Assembly: GCA_045568115.1 (NCBI GenBank)
Contig: JBJLBO010000005.1
Span: 434,001-498,000, forward strand
DNA from: MGIIb-O1 sp002457595
Lineage (GTDB): Archaea > Thermoplasmatota > Poseidoniia > Poseidoniales > Thalassarchaeaceae
Reading direction: 5' to 3'
DNA length: 64,000 nt
A program made the position numbers and the translations under genes. Below are positions 1-8,312 of the stretch, in pieces. Under the pieces are notes generated by a model. That model made no database searches, was not told the DNA's origin, and was given only the letters and a program-made list of their open reading frames with translations. Positions within the stretch are counted from its first letter, which is position 1. The number at the start of each line of letters is the position of its first letter.

Positions 1-202
1 TGATTCCAAGATGAGCAAGATGGGAGCCGAATAGTCGCAATCTTGCTCCATTGGTTCTAGCTGTAATCCCATTCGCCTTGATTGCGGGGGCGATTCTCTT
101 CAATGTCGAGTAGGTGGCTTGGATTGCAGGAGGCAGAGCAAAGAATAGCCAAGAAAGCAGGAACAAACTAAGTGCGCCCCTAGAAATATTGGAGGTCAGC
201 AT
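1..202 (-). CDS. ccmF: CcmF-like heme lyase, C-terminal part (partial, runs off the window)
   Basis: This minus-strand frame is open from an ATG at 202 to the window edge (67 codons visible). The ATG overlaps the stop of the upstream ccmF part (ATGCTGA arrangement). It starts with a hydrophobic stretch and reaches RLFGSHLAHLGI, which resembles the AHLG segment at the start of the C-terminal half of bacterial CcmF. The frame is also open upstream of the ATG, reading SIPGDPNLM. This suggests that the two parts are one protein interrupted by a one-base frame change between about 200 and 245. A naturally split CcmF is the alternative. The role would be membrane-bound heme attachment to apocytochrome c. 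Confidence 0.55.
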   Translation of the reverse strand, partial: MLTSNISRGALSLFLLSWLFFALPPAIQATYSTLKRIAPAIKANGITARTNGARLRLFGSHLAHLGI

Positions 203-1887
203 AAGATTAGGGTCACCTGGAATACTGAATTTATCAGCATTGAAAGGCTAATACGACTAGAGACAGTTAACAAAGTTAGAATCATCAAAATATTGCCATT
301 CCTGGAGTTTACTCTCTTTCCCCACGAATACAGAGTTAGAGCAAGAATTCCAATAGCAATTATTGGAGCGCCATAGAACTCGTGAGCAGCAAGGCTCGTT
401 CCATCAATTTCAGCGGTTAGAAGAAGCCAAGTCAATCCAAGAAAGGCTGCTGCACCATACCAAGGAATTGTGCGTGCAATCTTCGTACGTACGCGAGTGT
501 CAGAGAACATTGCCATTATGGAAATCTCTTCCTCATCAGAAGACAATAACCATGGGGTGAGGAAGAGAAGCATTCCGGCTACTGCTTGAATCAGAGTTGC
601 CGTCCATGTCCAACTCGCAAATAGCATCAAGAATACTCCGCCAAATACCCACTGGGCTGGAGGTTTTTCTGTGTTGCCACGAACTAGAAGAAGCATCAAA
701 GAGAAACCGACTAGAGTTACTGAAGTTGATTCTATCCAGATACCAATTGCAACAGATCCTGCGAGTAGTGCAGCTGCTAAAGTGAAATTATTCTCTAACA
801 TGGATGTTTGACCTGCTGAAACCATAGCCTGCCTCTGTTGATTAATCATCCACAATACAGCAGCAATTGAAAAAATTAGAATTAGAATCGTGTAACTAAG
901 CACCTCGAGGCCTATTGCACCTTCGCCAAATAATTCAAGGATACGGATGTAAGGGTCACTGGATGCCTGACCATCTTCATTGCCAACAAAAGAATGTACT
1001 GAAGCCCAAACTCCATTGGCACGAGTAACGAGAGTTGCATGAATTGCTAAAGCACCAGACAACATTCCAATAGCTGGAGATGCTGTGATTGCCCCAGAAC
1101 TTCGGGAATCTGTTCGTGCGCGCGCATGCACAATCATCAGCAAAGCGAGCCAAGGTAAGATGGATGCAGTCTCGACTGGATCCCAAGCCCAATATCCACC
1201 CCAGTCAAGAACAGTATAGGCCCAAAGACCCCCTAGTCCAATTCCAATGACGCCAACAAGGAAGCCTGCTCTAGCCCAGTGTAATTGGGCCTTGTGAACT
1301 GAGGCTGCATCGCGCCCTTCAATGAGTCCGGCTAGGGAGACACAAGCCACAGCAATGCAGAGGGAGTAAAATGAGAAAACGATTGGAGGGTGTATTACCA
1401 TCAAATTTGTTTGAAGAAGTGGATGTAATATTCCAACGGCACCTGTAGATTCTGCAAATGGTTGGAGTAGCCAAGAAATTACGAGAACTACAGCAGTGGT
1501 AGAATGCATCAAACGAACTTGGAGTAAATTAGATTCGGTATTATCAAACATGAACCAGCCAATGACTCCTAACAATGCAGCCCACAGAAGCAGAGGACCG
1601 GCCCTACCCCCCCAAACTGCAGAAATGCGGTACAACAATGGAAGATCATCCCCCCCAAATCTAGATACTAAATCTAGACTATCTGCATCGACTATGAAAG
1701 CCCCAATTAACAGCATCAGAGGGAAAATTTGGGCAACAAATGTGACATGTCTAAACATTTTTTTGTCGACTGGAATTTTGTCAATAGACCACAATATACT
1801 GACTGCAATTGCAAGTCCTGTCAAAATATTTCCCAAAAGGGGGAGAATTGAATCACCATCCGTAATACTTTGCTCTTGAGTATCCAA
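196..1887 (-). CDS. ccmF: Cytochrome c heme lyase CcmF, N-terminal part
   Basis: A 563-residue polytopic membrane protein of the CcmF/CcsA heme-handling family. The tryptophan-rich WWD motif WGGYWAWDPVE lies at about residues 229-239, the conserved VWGGRAG near 91-97 and IHPP near 165-168. His283 and His298 flank the segment that carries heme-ligating histidines in the family. Full-length CcmF is about 650 residues with a C-terminal half that is missing here and continues in another frame at 202..1. The start ATG overlaps the end of the upstream reductase gene by 35 bp, so the two are probably co-transcribed. Known family role: ligating heme to c-type cytochromes on the outer face of the membrane. 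Confidence 0.85.
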   Translation of the reverse strand: MDTQEQSITDGDSILPLLGNILTGLAIAVSILWSIDKIPVDKKMFRHVTFVAQIFPLMLLIGAFIVDADSLDLVSRFGGDDLPLLYRISAVWGGRAGPLLLWAALLGVIGWFMFDNTESNLLQVRLMHSTTAVVLVISWLLQPFAESTGAVGILHPLLQTNLMVIHPPIVFSFYSLCIAVACVSLAGLIEGRDAASVHKAQLHWARAGFLVGVIGIGLGGLWAYTVLDWGGYWAWDPVETASILPWLALLMIVHARARTDSRSSGAITASPAIGMLSGALAIHATLVTRANGVWASVHSFVGNEDGQASSDPYIRILELFGEGAIGLEVLSYTILILIFSIAAVLWMINQQRQAMVSAGQTSMLENNFTLAAALLAGSVAIGIWIESTSVTLVGFSLMLLLVRGNTEKPPAQWVFGGVFLMLFASWTWTATLIQAVAGMLLFLTPWLLSSDEEEISIMAMFSDTRVRTKIARTIPWYGAAAFLGLTWLLLTAEIDGTSLAAHEFYGAPIIAIGILALTLYSWGKRVNSRNGNILMILTLLTVSSRISLSMLINSVFQVTLILC

Positions 1888-3109
1888 AGGAAAGCATGGC
1901 TGGAATTATCTTCTTTCCATAGAGGCTCGGCCTTCGCAAAAGTATTCTGAGACAAACTGCTAGTTTACCATGTGGCCCCATATTGCTCATCTCATCGGGA
2001 AAACATTGAGCCATCAATGACATGTCGTCATCTGATAATTCAAATAGCGCTGATTTGCCCTTGAGGATTTTTCCATAAGGAGGAAACTCGTCAGTCCAAA
2101 GTTTCTGGTATCTAGCCATTTTTTCAGCGCTGAGATTACCTTCTAAAATCTGCTTCGAAGCCACCTCAGCAGCAAAGACAGCCGACTTCAAAGCTAGATG
2201 TGAGCCACCCTCAAAAAGAGGTGACGTAAAGCCTGCAGCATCACCGACCAACATCAATCCATCATCATAGGTTAATTCGTAAGGTCCTGAGATTGGAATT
2301 GTGCCTCCAAAGGCGGGATTACCTTTCTCTTTCCACGGTGGAGGAATCTGTTGTAAATTCTTAAATTCTGTATCTTCAATGAATTCGTCGAGTGCCTTCT
2401 TAGCTCGACTTTTGTCTTCTGTAACCAAACCGACATTCGCGCGGCCATCACACTTAGGAATCATCCAAAGGTATCCTTTTTCGGCATACTGCGGCCAGAT
2501 GTAAAAGTCTAGATAATCATCAGTTGGAACCTCAAGCATTTCGTACTGCATTCCAGCAATGACCTTTCCTCGAGGGTTCAAATCGAGAATTCGAGAACAA
2601 GCGCTCGCAACACCTGAAGCATCAATAATAACCTTAGCTTGAATCGGGAATTGATCACCATTTCCTTCACATAACCAACCAGTAAAATGATCTCCATCAT
2701 ACTGCTTTTCCATACTACGCAATTTGTGAGAAAGGTGAACTTGTGCTCCTTCTGAAACTGCTTCATCAGCAATCCAACGCTCGAATAGATGCTTCTCAAG
2801 GACATATCCTTCTTCTGTCAATTTCTTAGCGGTTCCATCTGGAAATATGACTCTAATACCATGAACTCGCTTACTAATCACATGTGGAGGTAATTCGAGA
2901 TTCAAATTATCACAGGCGATATCAGAGATACACTCGCCACAATGAACAGGAGTTCCAATGGCTGGATGATCCTCAATTAGAATGACATCCAAACCCGCCC
3001 GAGCACTGTGTAGAGCAGCGTTTCCACCACCCGGTCCAGCCCCAACTACGAGCACATCACAAGACGTGATTCCCTCTGCCACGATACTGTGCGTCATTAA
3101 GTAGGACAT
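1853..3109 (-). CDS. Geranylgeranyl reductase family FAD protein
   Basis: A 418-residue flavoprotein. The N-terminal dinucleotide-binding loop GAGPGGG is at residues 23-29, followed by a CGEC segment near 57-60 and the family signature VGDAAGFTSPLFEGG in the C-terminal half. This pattern is that of archaeal digeranylgeranylglycerophospholipid reductases, which saturate the isoprenoid chains of membrane lipids. Related enzymes act on other geranylgeranyl substrates, including quinone tails. The neighbouring ubiA/ubiD pair makes a quinone-linked role possible but unproven. The start at 3109 is 48 bp from a divergent promoter with a TATA-like box at 3144-3153, which would give a leader of about 13 nt. 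A second in-frame ATG four codons downstream is an alternative start. Confidence 0.85.
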   Translation of the reverse strand: MSYLMTHSIVAEGITSCDVLVVGAGPGGGNAALHSARAGLDVILIEDHPAIGTPVHCGECISDIACDNLNLELPPHVISKRVHGIRVIFPDGTAKKLTEEGYVLEKHLFERWIADEAVSEGAQVHLSHKLRSMEKQYDGDHFTGWLCEGNGDQFPIQAKVIIDASGVASACSRILDLNPRGKVIAGMQYEMLEVPTDDYLDFYIWPQYAEKGYLWMIPKCDGRANVGLVTEDKSRAKKALDEFIEDTEFKNLQQIPPPWKEKGNPAFGGTIPISGPYELTYDDGLMLVGDAAGFTSPLFEGGSHLALKSAVFAAEVASKQILEGNLSAEKMARYQKLWTDEFPPYGKILKGKSALFELSDDDMSLMAQCFPDEMSNMGPHGKLAVCLRILLRRPSLYGKKIIPAMLSFGYSRAKYYGW

Positions 3110-3122
3110 GAATCCGTCGCTC

Positions 3123-3153
3123 CGCTATCTACGATAGCGTGGGGAATATATTG
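3123..3153. promoter_or_regulatory. Compact divergent promoter with palindrome and TATA-like box
   Basis: The short gap between the reductase and ubiD holds a perfect inverted repeat, CGCTATC-TAC-GATAGCG, at 3123-3139 and an AT-rich box GAATATATTG at 3144-3153. The box is nearly symmetrical and sits at a suitable distance for transcription in both directions. Toward ubiD it predicts a transcript start near 3173, which favours the ATG at 3179. The palindrome may be an operator or an RNA hairpin in the reductase leader. Confidence 0.45.
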
Positions 3154-3178
3154 AACGATGAATCGCCACGCGGAATAT

Positions 3179-5053
3179 ATGTCGAGGCGTAGCCTGAGTC
3201 GGTTTCTCAAGGTCTTAGAGGATTCTAGCGAATTGCTTCATGTTCATGAACCAATCGACTGCGCCCTTGAAGCGGGATGCATCGCTGACAAATTAGTCAA
3301 GCGAGGAGGTCCTGCTGTAATCTTTGAACAACCCCGGCTGGCTGACGGCTCGATTAGTCAATTCCCATTAGCAATGAATCTCTTTGGAACAAGGCAACGA
3401 ACCAATGTCGCACTCGGAGTTGATGAGCCTAGTGAAATCGGTCAGCGAATGGTCGGGCTGATGAAACCAGACATTGGTTCTATTCTTCGAGCACCATGGA
3501 AAGGTCTAGGCTTGGCACTACAAGGTATGTCGATGGCACCCAAGAAAGTAGGTAGAGGTGCTTGCCAACAAATTGTGATGGCTGAACCGGATATGACTCG
3601 TTTACCAATTCCTACAACATGGCCGAATGATGGAGGACCATTCATTACTCTACCATTGGTAATCACTGCCGATCCATCTACAGGAGTTCACAACATGGGA
3701 ATGTATCGGGCTCAAGTTTTCGGGCCAAAGGAAGTTGGATTACACTGGCAGCGACATAAGCATGGTGCAGAACATGCAGCAGAAGCAGGTGATGGCAGGA
3801 TGCCTGTTGCAATTTGCATGGGTGGACCTCCTGAGTTGATTTTCTCAGCCATGTCACCTCTACCAGACAATCTCTCTGAATATGAATTTGCAGGCCTGCT
3901 AGGTGGAAAGCGACTGCGACTGAGCAAATGTAGAACCAATGACTTGTGGGTGCCCGCCGAGGTAGATTTTGTCATTGAAGGATATATGATTCCAGGAGAA
4001 ACAAGAACAGAAGGCCCATTTGGAGATCATTTCGGATATTACTCTCTAGCAGACGAATATCCAGTAATGCATATTACCGCAATAACTCACAGGAAAAATG
4101 CAGTTTTACCAGCAACTATCGTTGGTTTACCTCCAATGGAAGATGGTTACCTCGGTGAGGCCGTAGGTGATGCTTTCAGACCTGTACTACAATTCCAACA
4201 CCGAGATGTAGTAGATTTGTTTTTACCACTTGAGACTGGATTTCACAATCTAGCTATTGTTTCAAGTAAACAAAACTATCCGAGACAGGCTCGCAAGACT
4301 GCATTAGGGCTCTTAGGAGCAGGTCAGATGATGTTCCTGAAGTCAATTGTGGCTACAGATCAAAATCACCCTGTGAAAGACTTGGAGGCACTTCTAGACG
4401 CTCTTGATTCCAAAGTCCATATTGAGCATGATATCCAGGTACTTGAGGGGCAAGTGGCTGACACCTTAGCGCACGATTCTCCTTGGGAGAATATACATTC
4501 GAAGATTATCATCGATGCATCGACCCCAACCAAAGACGATCCTATGTTTGGATTAGAACTCAGTTCAGGGCCTGGTGAATCATTTGCTGAAAAAGTCAGT
4601 TTGGTTGATGGAGTGAATTCTGTCAGAATGTTACGCCCTTCAATGATGGTAGTCACCACTCACATTAGAGACGGACCACGTCCTGAAGCTTCGATGGAGA
4701 ATGTCAACGAGGAGGCTGCGGCTGCACAACGCTCGCATATAGCAAACTTGCGTGATGAGATTTGGTCACTTGATGGAAGTGAAAATCTACGCTGGCTATT
4801 TATCACCGACGATGATGCAGACCTATCTGATGAAAATTGGAAAAGAAGACTTCTGTGGCAATTATTCTGTAGATTCGATGTTGCTCGAGACCTTCATTTT
4901 GATAATGAGAAAACTCGCCTCGCTTGGGACGCCACTGCACCTATTCCATCCAACAATGGGCCACTTCCGGTCAGACGTTGGCCTGCTGTGACGCTTCACG
5001 ATCCTATTGTTGAGGCTAAAGTAGACGCATGGATGGATAAGGAGGGGCTTTGA
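3179..5053 (+). CDS. ubiD: UbiD family decarboxylase
   Basis: A prenyl-FMN-dependent decarboxylase of the UbiD family. The start beginning MSRRSLSRFLKVLE gives a 624-residue protein whose N-terminus matches the usual UbiD opening (LxxFLxxLEExxELLHV). A longer start at 3158 would precede the predicted transcript start. The signature RTEGPFGDHFGYYS lies near residues 272-286 and contains the conserved acidic and aromatic positions. The protein is longer than typical UbiD (about 450-500), mainly through C-terminal sequence. It overlaps ubiA by one base (TGATG). The pair suggests prenylation followed by decarboxylation of an aromatic acid in quinone (ubiquinone- or menaquinone/futalosine-type) synthesis. 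No prenyl-FMN synthase (ubiX) is in the window. Confidence 0.88.
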   Translation: MSRRSLSRFLKVLEDSSELLHVHEPIDCALEAGCIADKLVKRGGPAVIFEQPRLADGSISQFPLAMNLFGTRQRTNVALGVDEPSEIGQRMVGLMKPDIGSILRAPWKGLGLALQGMSMAPKKVGRGACQQIVMAEPDMTRLPIPTTWPNDGGPFITLPLVITADPSTGVHNMGMYRAQVFGPKEVGLHWQRHKHGAEHAAEAGDGRMPVAICMGGPPELIFSAMSPLPDNLSEYEFAGLLGGKRLRLSKCRTNDLWVPAEVDFVIEGYMIPGETRTEGPFGDHFGYYSLADEYPVMHITAITHRKNAVLPATIVGLPPMEDGYLGEAVGDAFRPVLQFQHRDVVDLFLPLETGFHNLAIVSSKQNYPRQARKTALGLLGAGQMMFLKSIVATDQNHPVKDLEALLDALDSKVHIEHDIQVLEGQVADTLAHDSPWENIHSKIIIDASTPTKDDPMFGLELSSGPGESFAEKVSLVDGVNSVRMLRPSMMVVTTHIRDGPRPEASMENVNEEAAAAQRSHIANLRDEIWSLDGSENLRWLFITDDDADLSDENWKRRLLWQLFCRFDVARDLHFDNEKTRLAWDATAPIPSNNGPLPVRRWPAVTLHDPIVEAKVDAWMDKEGL

Positions 5054-5958
5054 TGGGAATGAAAGAGATTCTTTCATTCGTCAAAGTTGAACACACACTT
5101 TTCTCTCTCCCTTTTGTCTTCATTGGATATGTTCTTGCACACAACCAATTCATGCACGAACTTTCTTCACAGAAGTTTGGAATCGACATTCTTTGGATTC
5201 TAATTGCAGCAGTTGGAGCTCGTGGTCTTGCAATGACTCTGAATCGAATTATAGATCGAGACATTGATGCTGCTAATCCTCGAACCGAAAATCGCCATCT
5301 AGTATCTGGGGCGATGTCGATGAATACCGCTTGGACTCTTTCAGCAATCTTTCTCGGAATGCTATTATTTGGTGCATGGCAACTCAACGAAGTCGCACTT
5401 ATGATGGCTTGGCTCCCAGTCCTAGTTTTCGTCATCTACCCTTACACGAAGCGCTATACATGGTTGTGCCACTTTTGGCTAGGTCTTTGTCTCGCACTTG
5501 GACCAGCGGGAGCATGGTTTGCAGTTACAGCGGACGTACATGGGTGGGCAGCAATCACAGACTTATACTGGTTTCCTGAAGTATTCTTCATATCTTTAGG
5601 AGTGACATTTTGGATTGCTGCCTTTGACATCAATTACGCAAGAATGGATGTCGAGAGTGATCGAGAAAGTGGTATCCATTCTTTCCCTTCTCGATTTAGT
5701 GAGGCTGCTACAACTAGGACTTCTGTACAACTCACTTTACTGTGGTTCGCCTGCTTCGCCATTTCCAACCCAATGGATGAGATTTGGTTTCTTGCTGCAG
5801 CAGGTCTGATGTCAGCACTGAATATTGCAGTCATTCTCACTCGGGAGAGATTGGCGGACTTCCAAACTACTCTATTCCGTGTATCAATGCTTACTGGGTG
5901 GGTTCTTCTAGTAGCTATCTTGATGATTGAACCCTCTAATAATGGACTGTTAGAGTGA
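5053..5958 (+). CDS. ubiA: UbiA family prenyltransferase
   Basis: A 301-residue integral membrane prenyltransferase. Two aspartate-rich motifs bind Mg-diphosphate: NRIIDRDIDAANPRT at residues 64-78 and DINYARMDVESDRES near 192-206. The second motif resembles 4-hydroxybenzoate prenyltransferases and MqnP more than the archaeal phospholipid enzyme. A strong Shine-Dalgarno GGAGG at 5041-5045 precedes the ATG at 5053, and that ATG overlaps the ubiD stop, so translation is probably coupled. An upstream TTG at 5050 is in frame but less likely. Inferred role: attaching a polyprenyl chain to an aromatic acid for respiratory quinone. Confidence 0.88.
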   Translation: MGMKEILSFVKVEHTLFSLPFVFIGYVLAHNQFMHELSSQKFGIDILWILIAAVGARGLAMTLNRIIDRDIDAANPRTENRHLVSGAMSMNTAWTLSAIFLGMLLFGAWQLNEVALMMAWLPVLVFVIYPYTKRYTWLCHFWLGLCLALGPAGAWFAVTADVHGWAAITDLYWFPEVFFISLGVTFWIAAFDINYARMDVESDRESGIHSFPSRFSEAATTRTSVQLTLLWFACFAISNPMDEIWFLAAAGLMSALNIAVILTRERLADFQTTLFRVSMLTGWVLLVAILMIEPSNNGLLE

Positions 5959-5967
5959 GGTGTTGTG

Positions 5968-7374
5968 ATGTTCGTCCTACGTTCTGATTACGGCACTGCC
6001 GGAGACCAAGAACAAGCGATTAATGCACTCATAGAACAAATCGAAGCAAAACAGGAACGCTGTGTCCTGATGGGAGTGACTGGCTCAGGCAAGACTTTCG
6101 CCATGGCTAATATCATCGAAAGACTGGGGATTCCAACATTGATTCTCTCACACAATAAAACTCTAGCAAGGCAGTTGTGGCAGGAAATGAGTGAATTGTT
6201 TCCTGAGAATGCAGTTGAGTATTTCGTCAGTTATTACGACTACTATCAACCAGAGGCATACCTACCCAATCGAGACCTCTACATCGATAAAGAATTGCAG
6301 ATGAATGAACGAATAGAGCAAGAGCGATTCTCTACTGTAGCAAGTCTTGTCACCCGTCCTGATGTGATTACCGTAGGTACAGTCAGCGCCATCTATGGTC
6401 TCAATCCTCCAGAAGCATTTCAAGAGTCATATTTGCATTTAGAGGTTGGAGACCAACGTGACCCTCAGGAAGTAATGAGAGAATTAGTTGAGTTACAATA
6501 TCGAAGAACCACTGGTGATATCGCACGTGGAGATGTGCGGCTTCGCGGTGAAGTGCTAGATGTTTGGATGCCCAGCCGGGATGACCCGATTAGGATTAGA
6601 TTCGGTTGGGATGGCATCGAGCGAATAACTGTCTGTGAAGCGGTTTCATGGGAGCCGCTCGATGAATTTGAGGAGGCTTGGATTCACCCTAAGGAATTCT
6701 ACATGACAAGTGAAGAACGATTCATGCAAGCAGTTGAAGATATTGAGGCTGAATTAGACAAACGCATCGATTTCTTTGTCAGCAAGGGTATGGATTTGGA
6801 GGCACATCGTATTGAACAGCGAACAAAATTCGATCTTGAAATGCTTAGAGAAGTGGGCTCTTGCAAAGGTGTGGAAAACTATTCTCTACATTTTGATGGG
6901 AGAGAGGTCGGTGAGCGGCCATACTGTCTACTAGACTTCTACAGATATTGTGCTGAGCATTTCCACGGTGGTGTTGACAGGTATCTAGTAATCATGGACG
7001 AGAGTCACGTAACTCTACCTCAAGTTGGAGGGATGTTTGGAGGAGATTGGTCTCGCAAAAAGAATCTCATTGACTTTGGTTTCCGTCTTCCAAGTGCCCA
7101 TGATAATCGTCCTTTGAAAATGAAAGAATTCCAAGAGATAATTCCACAGATGCTCTATGTCAGCGCTACGCCTGGAGAAAGAGAACTACGTCATCTTGCT
7201 GAAATCACAGGACAAGAAATTCACCAAGGTCTTCTACACGCACAATCAGGAGGGGGCGCTAAGCCTGCTGATTACGACAAGAAACAGGGCCTCTACGCAA
7301 TGGAAGAAATTCTAGACAGATTTAGAAGGTGTAGTAAGAATGGAAATTCGACCTACTGGATTACTAGACCCTAA
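5968..7374 (+). CDS. uvrB: Excinuclease ABC subunit B, N-terminal part (frameshifted gene)
   Basis: This part carries the UvrB helicase core. Walker A GVTGSGKT is at residues 36-43, the beta-hairpin that clamps DNA (SYYDYYQPEAYLPNRD) at about 88-103, and the Walker B segment MDESH at about 343-347. The frame runs off after MEEILDRF at about 7320 into unrelated sequence and a stop. Removing one T from the TTT at 7321-7323 restores EEILDRLEGVVRMEIRP and joins the C-terminal part, giving a 763-residue UvrB. UvrB is the damage-verifying subunit of bacterial-type nucleotide excision repair, and in archaea it is acquired from bacteria. An ATG at 5968 is preferred over the GTG at 5965. It follows ubiA after 9 bp. 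Confidence 0.93.
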   Translation: MFVLRSDYGTAGDQEQAINALIEQIEAKQERCVLMGVTGSGKTFAMANIIERLGIPTLILSHNKTLARQLWQEMSELFPENAVEYFVSYYDYYQPEAYLPNRDLYIDKELQMNERIEQERFSTVASLVTRPDVITVGTVSAIYGLNPPEAFQESYLHLEVGDQRDPQEVMRELVELQYRRTTGDIARGDVRLRGEVLDVWMPSRDDPIRIRFGWDGIERITVCEAVSWEPLDEFEEAWIHPKEFYMTSEERFMQAVEDIEAELDKRIDFFVSKGMDLEAHRIEQRTKFDLEMLREVGSCKGVENYSLHFDGREVGERPYCLLDFYRYCAEHFHGGVDRYLVIMDESHVTLPQVGGMFGGDWSRKKNLIDFGFRLPSAHDNRPLKMKEFQEIIPQMLYVSATPGERELRHLAEITGQEIHQGLLHAQSGGGAKPADYDKKQGLYAMEEILDRFRRCSKNGNSTYWITRP

Positions 7375-8260
7375 TATTGTGGTACGAAGAACGGAGGGTC
7401 AAATGGATGACCTTCTAGGTGAAATAAATGAGCGTATCAAGAAAGGAGAGAGAGTATTAGTCACGGTGATGACCATCAAATTCGCAGAAGAAGTTGCAGC
7501 CTATCTTGAAAGAATGGGAATCAAGGCTCACTACTTACATTCAGAGATTGATACACTGGAGAGAACTGAAATTATCAAGGCATTAAGAATTGGACATATC
7601 GATGTAATTGTCGGAATAAATCTGCTTAGAGAAGGACTCGACATTCCAGAGGTTTCTCTAGTAGCGATTTTTGATGCCGACCGCCAAGGATTCCTTCGTA
7701 ACGAACGCTCTTTACTGCAAACAATTGGTCGAGCATCTCGAAATGTCAACGGTCAAGTGATTCTCTATGCTGACTCAGTTTCTTCAGCAATGGAAGCTTC
7801 AATCAAACAAACAAATGCTCGTAGAATAAGGCAAGAAGCCTTCAATGTAGAGCATGGAATTGAACCAAAAACAATCCAGAAGGCACTACCAGTCATGGGT
7901 TCAGATGTTGATGACCTACTAGCGGGTGCCGCTGGTAAAGGTAAGACTGGCGGCCGAAGATTAGTCGGTAAGAAACCGGGTAAGAAGGGGATTGAAAGAA
8001 TAGTGCGAAAATTCGGACTAGGTGCTGGCTCATGGAATTCTACAGATTCGGTTCTAGATAATATCAGTCAACCAGAATGGGTGGCAGCAGCCTTTGAGGC
8101 TGTAGATGGAGCAGATGAAGAAAGCCTTGGAGATGATAATGAAAGAGCGAAACTAATTTCTCGTTTGGAGAAAGAAATGAAGCAAGCAGCGGCGCGGCTT
8201 GATTTCGAACGTGCTGCGGCTTTGCGCGATAGAATATACCAACTCGACACCGCTGAATGA
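7340..8260 (+). CDS. uvrB: Excinuclease ABC subunit B, C-terminal part (frameshifted gene)
   Basis: This is the second half of UvrB in the +1 frame. It begins in the conserved RPTGLLDP segment and includes the helicase motifs YLHSEIDTLER, GINLLREGLDIPEVSLV and QTIGRASRNVNG. The C-terminal UVR motif, at LISRLEKEMKQAAARLDFERAAALRD, pairs with UvrC in known systems. A Lys/Gly-rich linker before the UVR motif makes the protein longer than the usual 660-700 residues. The internal ATG at 7340 is not a real start; translation would come from 5968 if the frame were intact. Whether the organism makes intact UvrB depends on the one-base indel at 7321-7323. Confidence 0.92.
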   Translation: MEIRPTGLLDPNIVVRRTEGQMDDLLGEINERIKKGERVLVTVMTIKFAEEVAAYLERMGIKAHYLHSEIDTLERTEIIKALRIGHIDVIVGINLLREGLDIPEVSLVAIFDADRQGFLRNERSLLQTIGRASRNVNGQVILYADSVSSAMEASIKQTNARRIRQEAFNVEHGIEPKTIQKALPVMGSDVDDLLAGAAGKGKTGGRRLVGKKPGKKGIERIVRKFGLGAGSWNSTDSVLDNISQPEWVAAAFEAVDGADEESLGDDNERAKLISRLEKEMKQAAARLDFERAAALRDRIYQLDTAE

Positions 8261-8312
8261 GTTATCCTTAGACTTCGGCGGATTGAATACGAAAGAGCGA
8301 GCCGACCAACTT

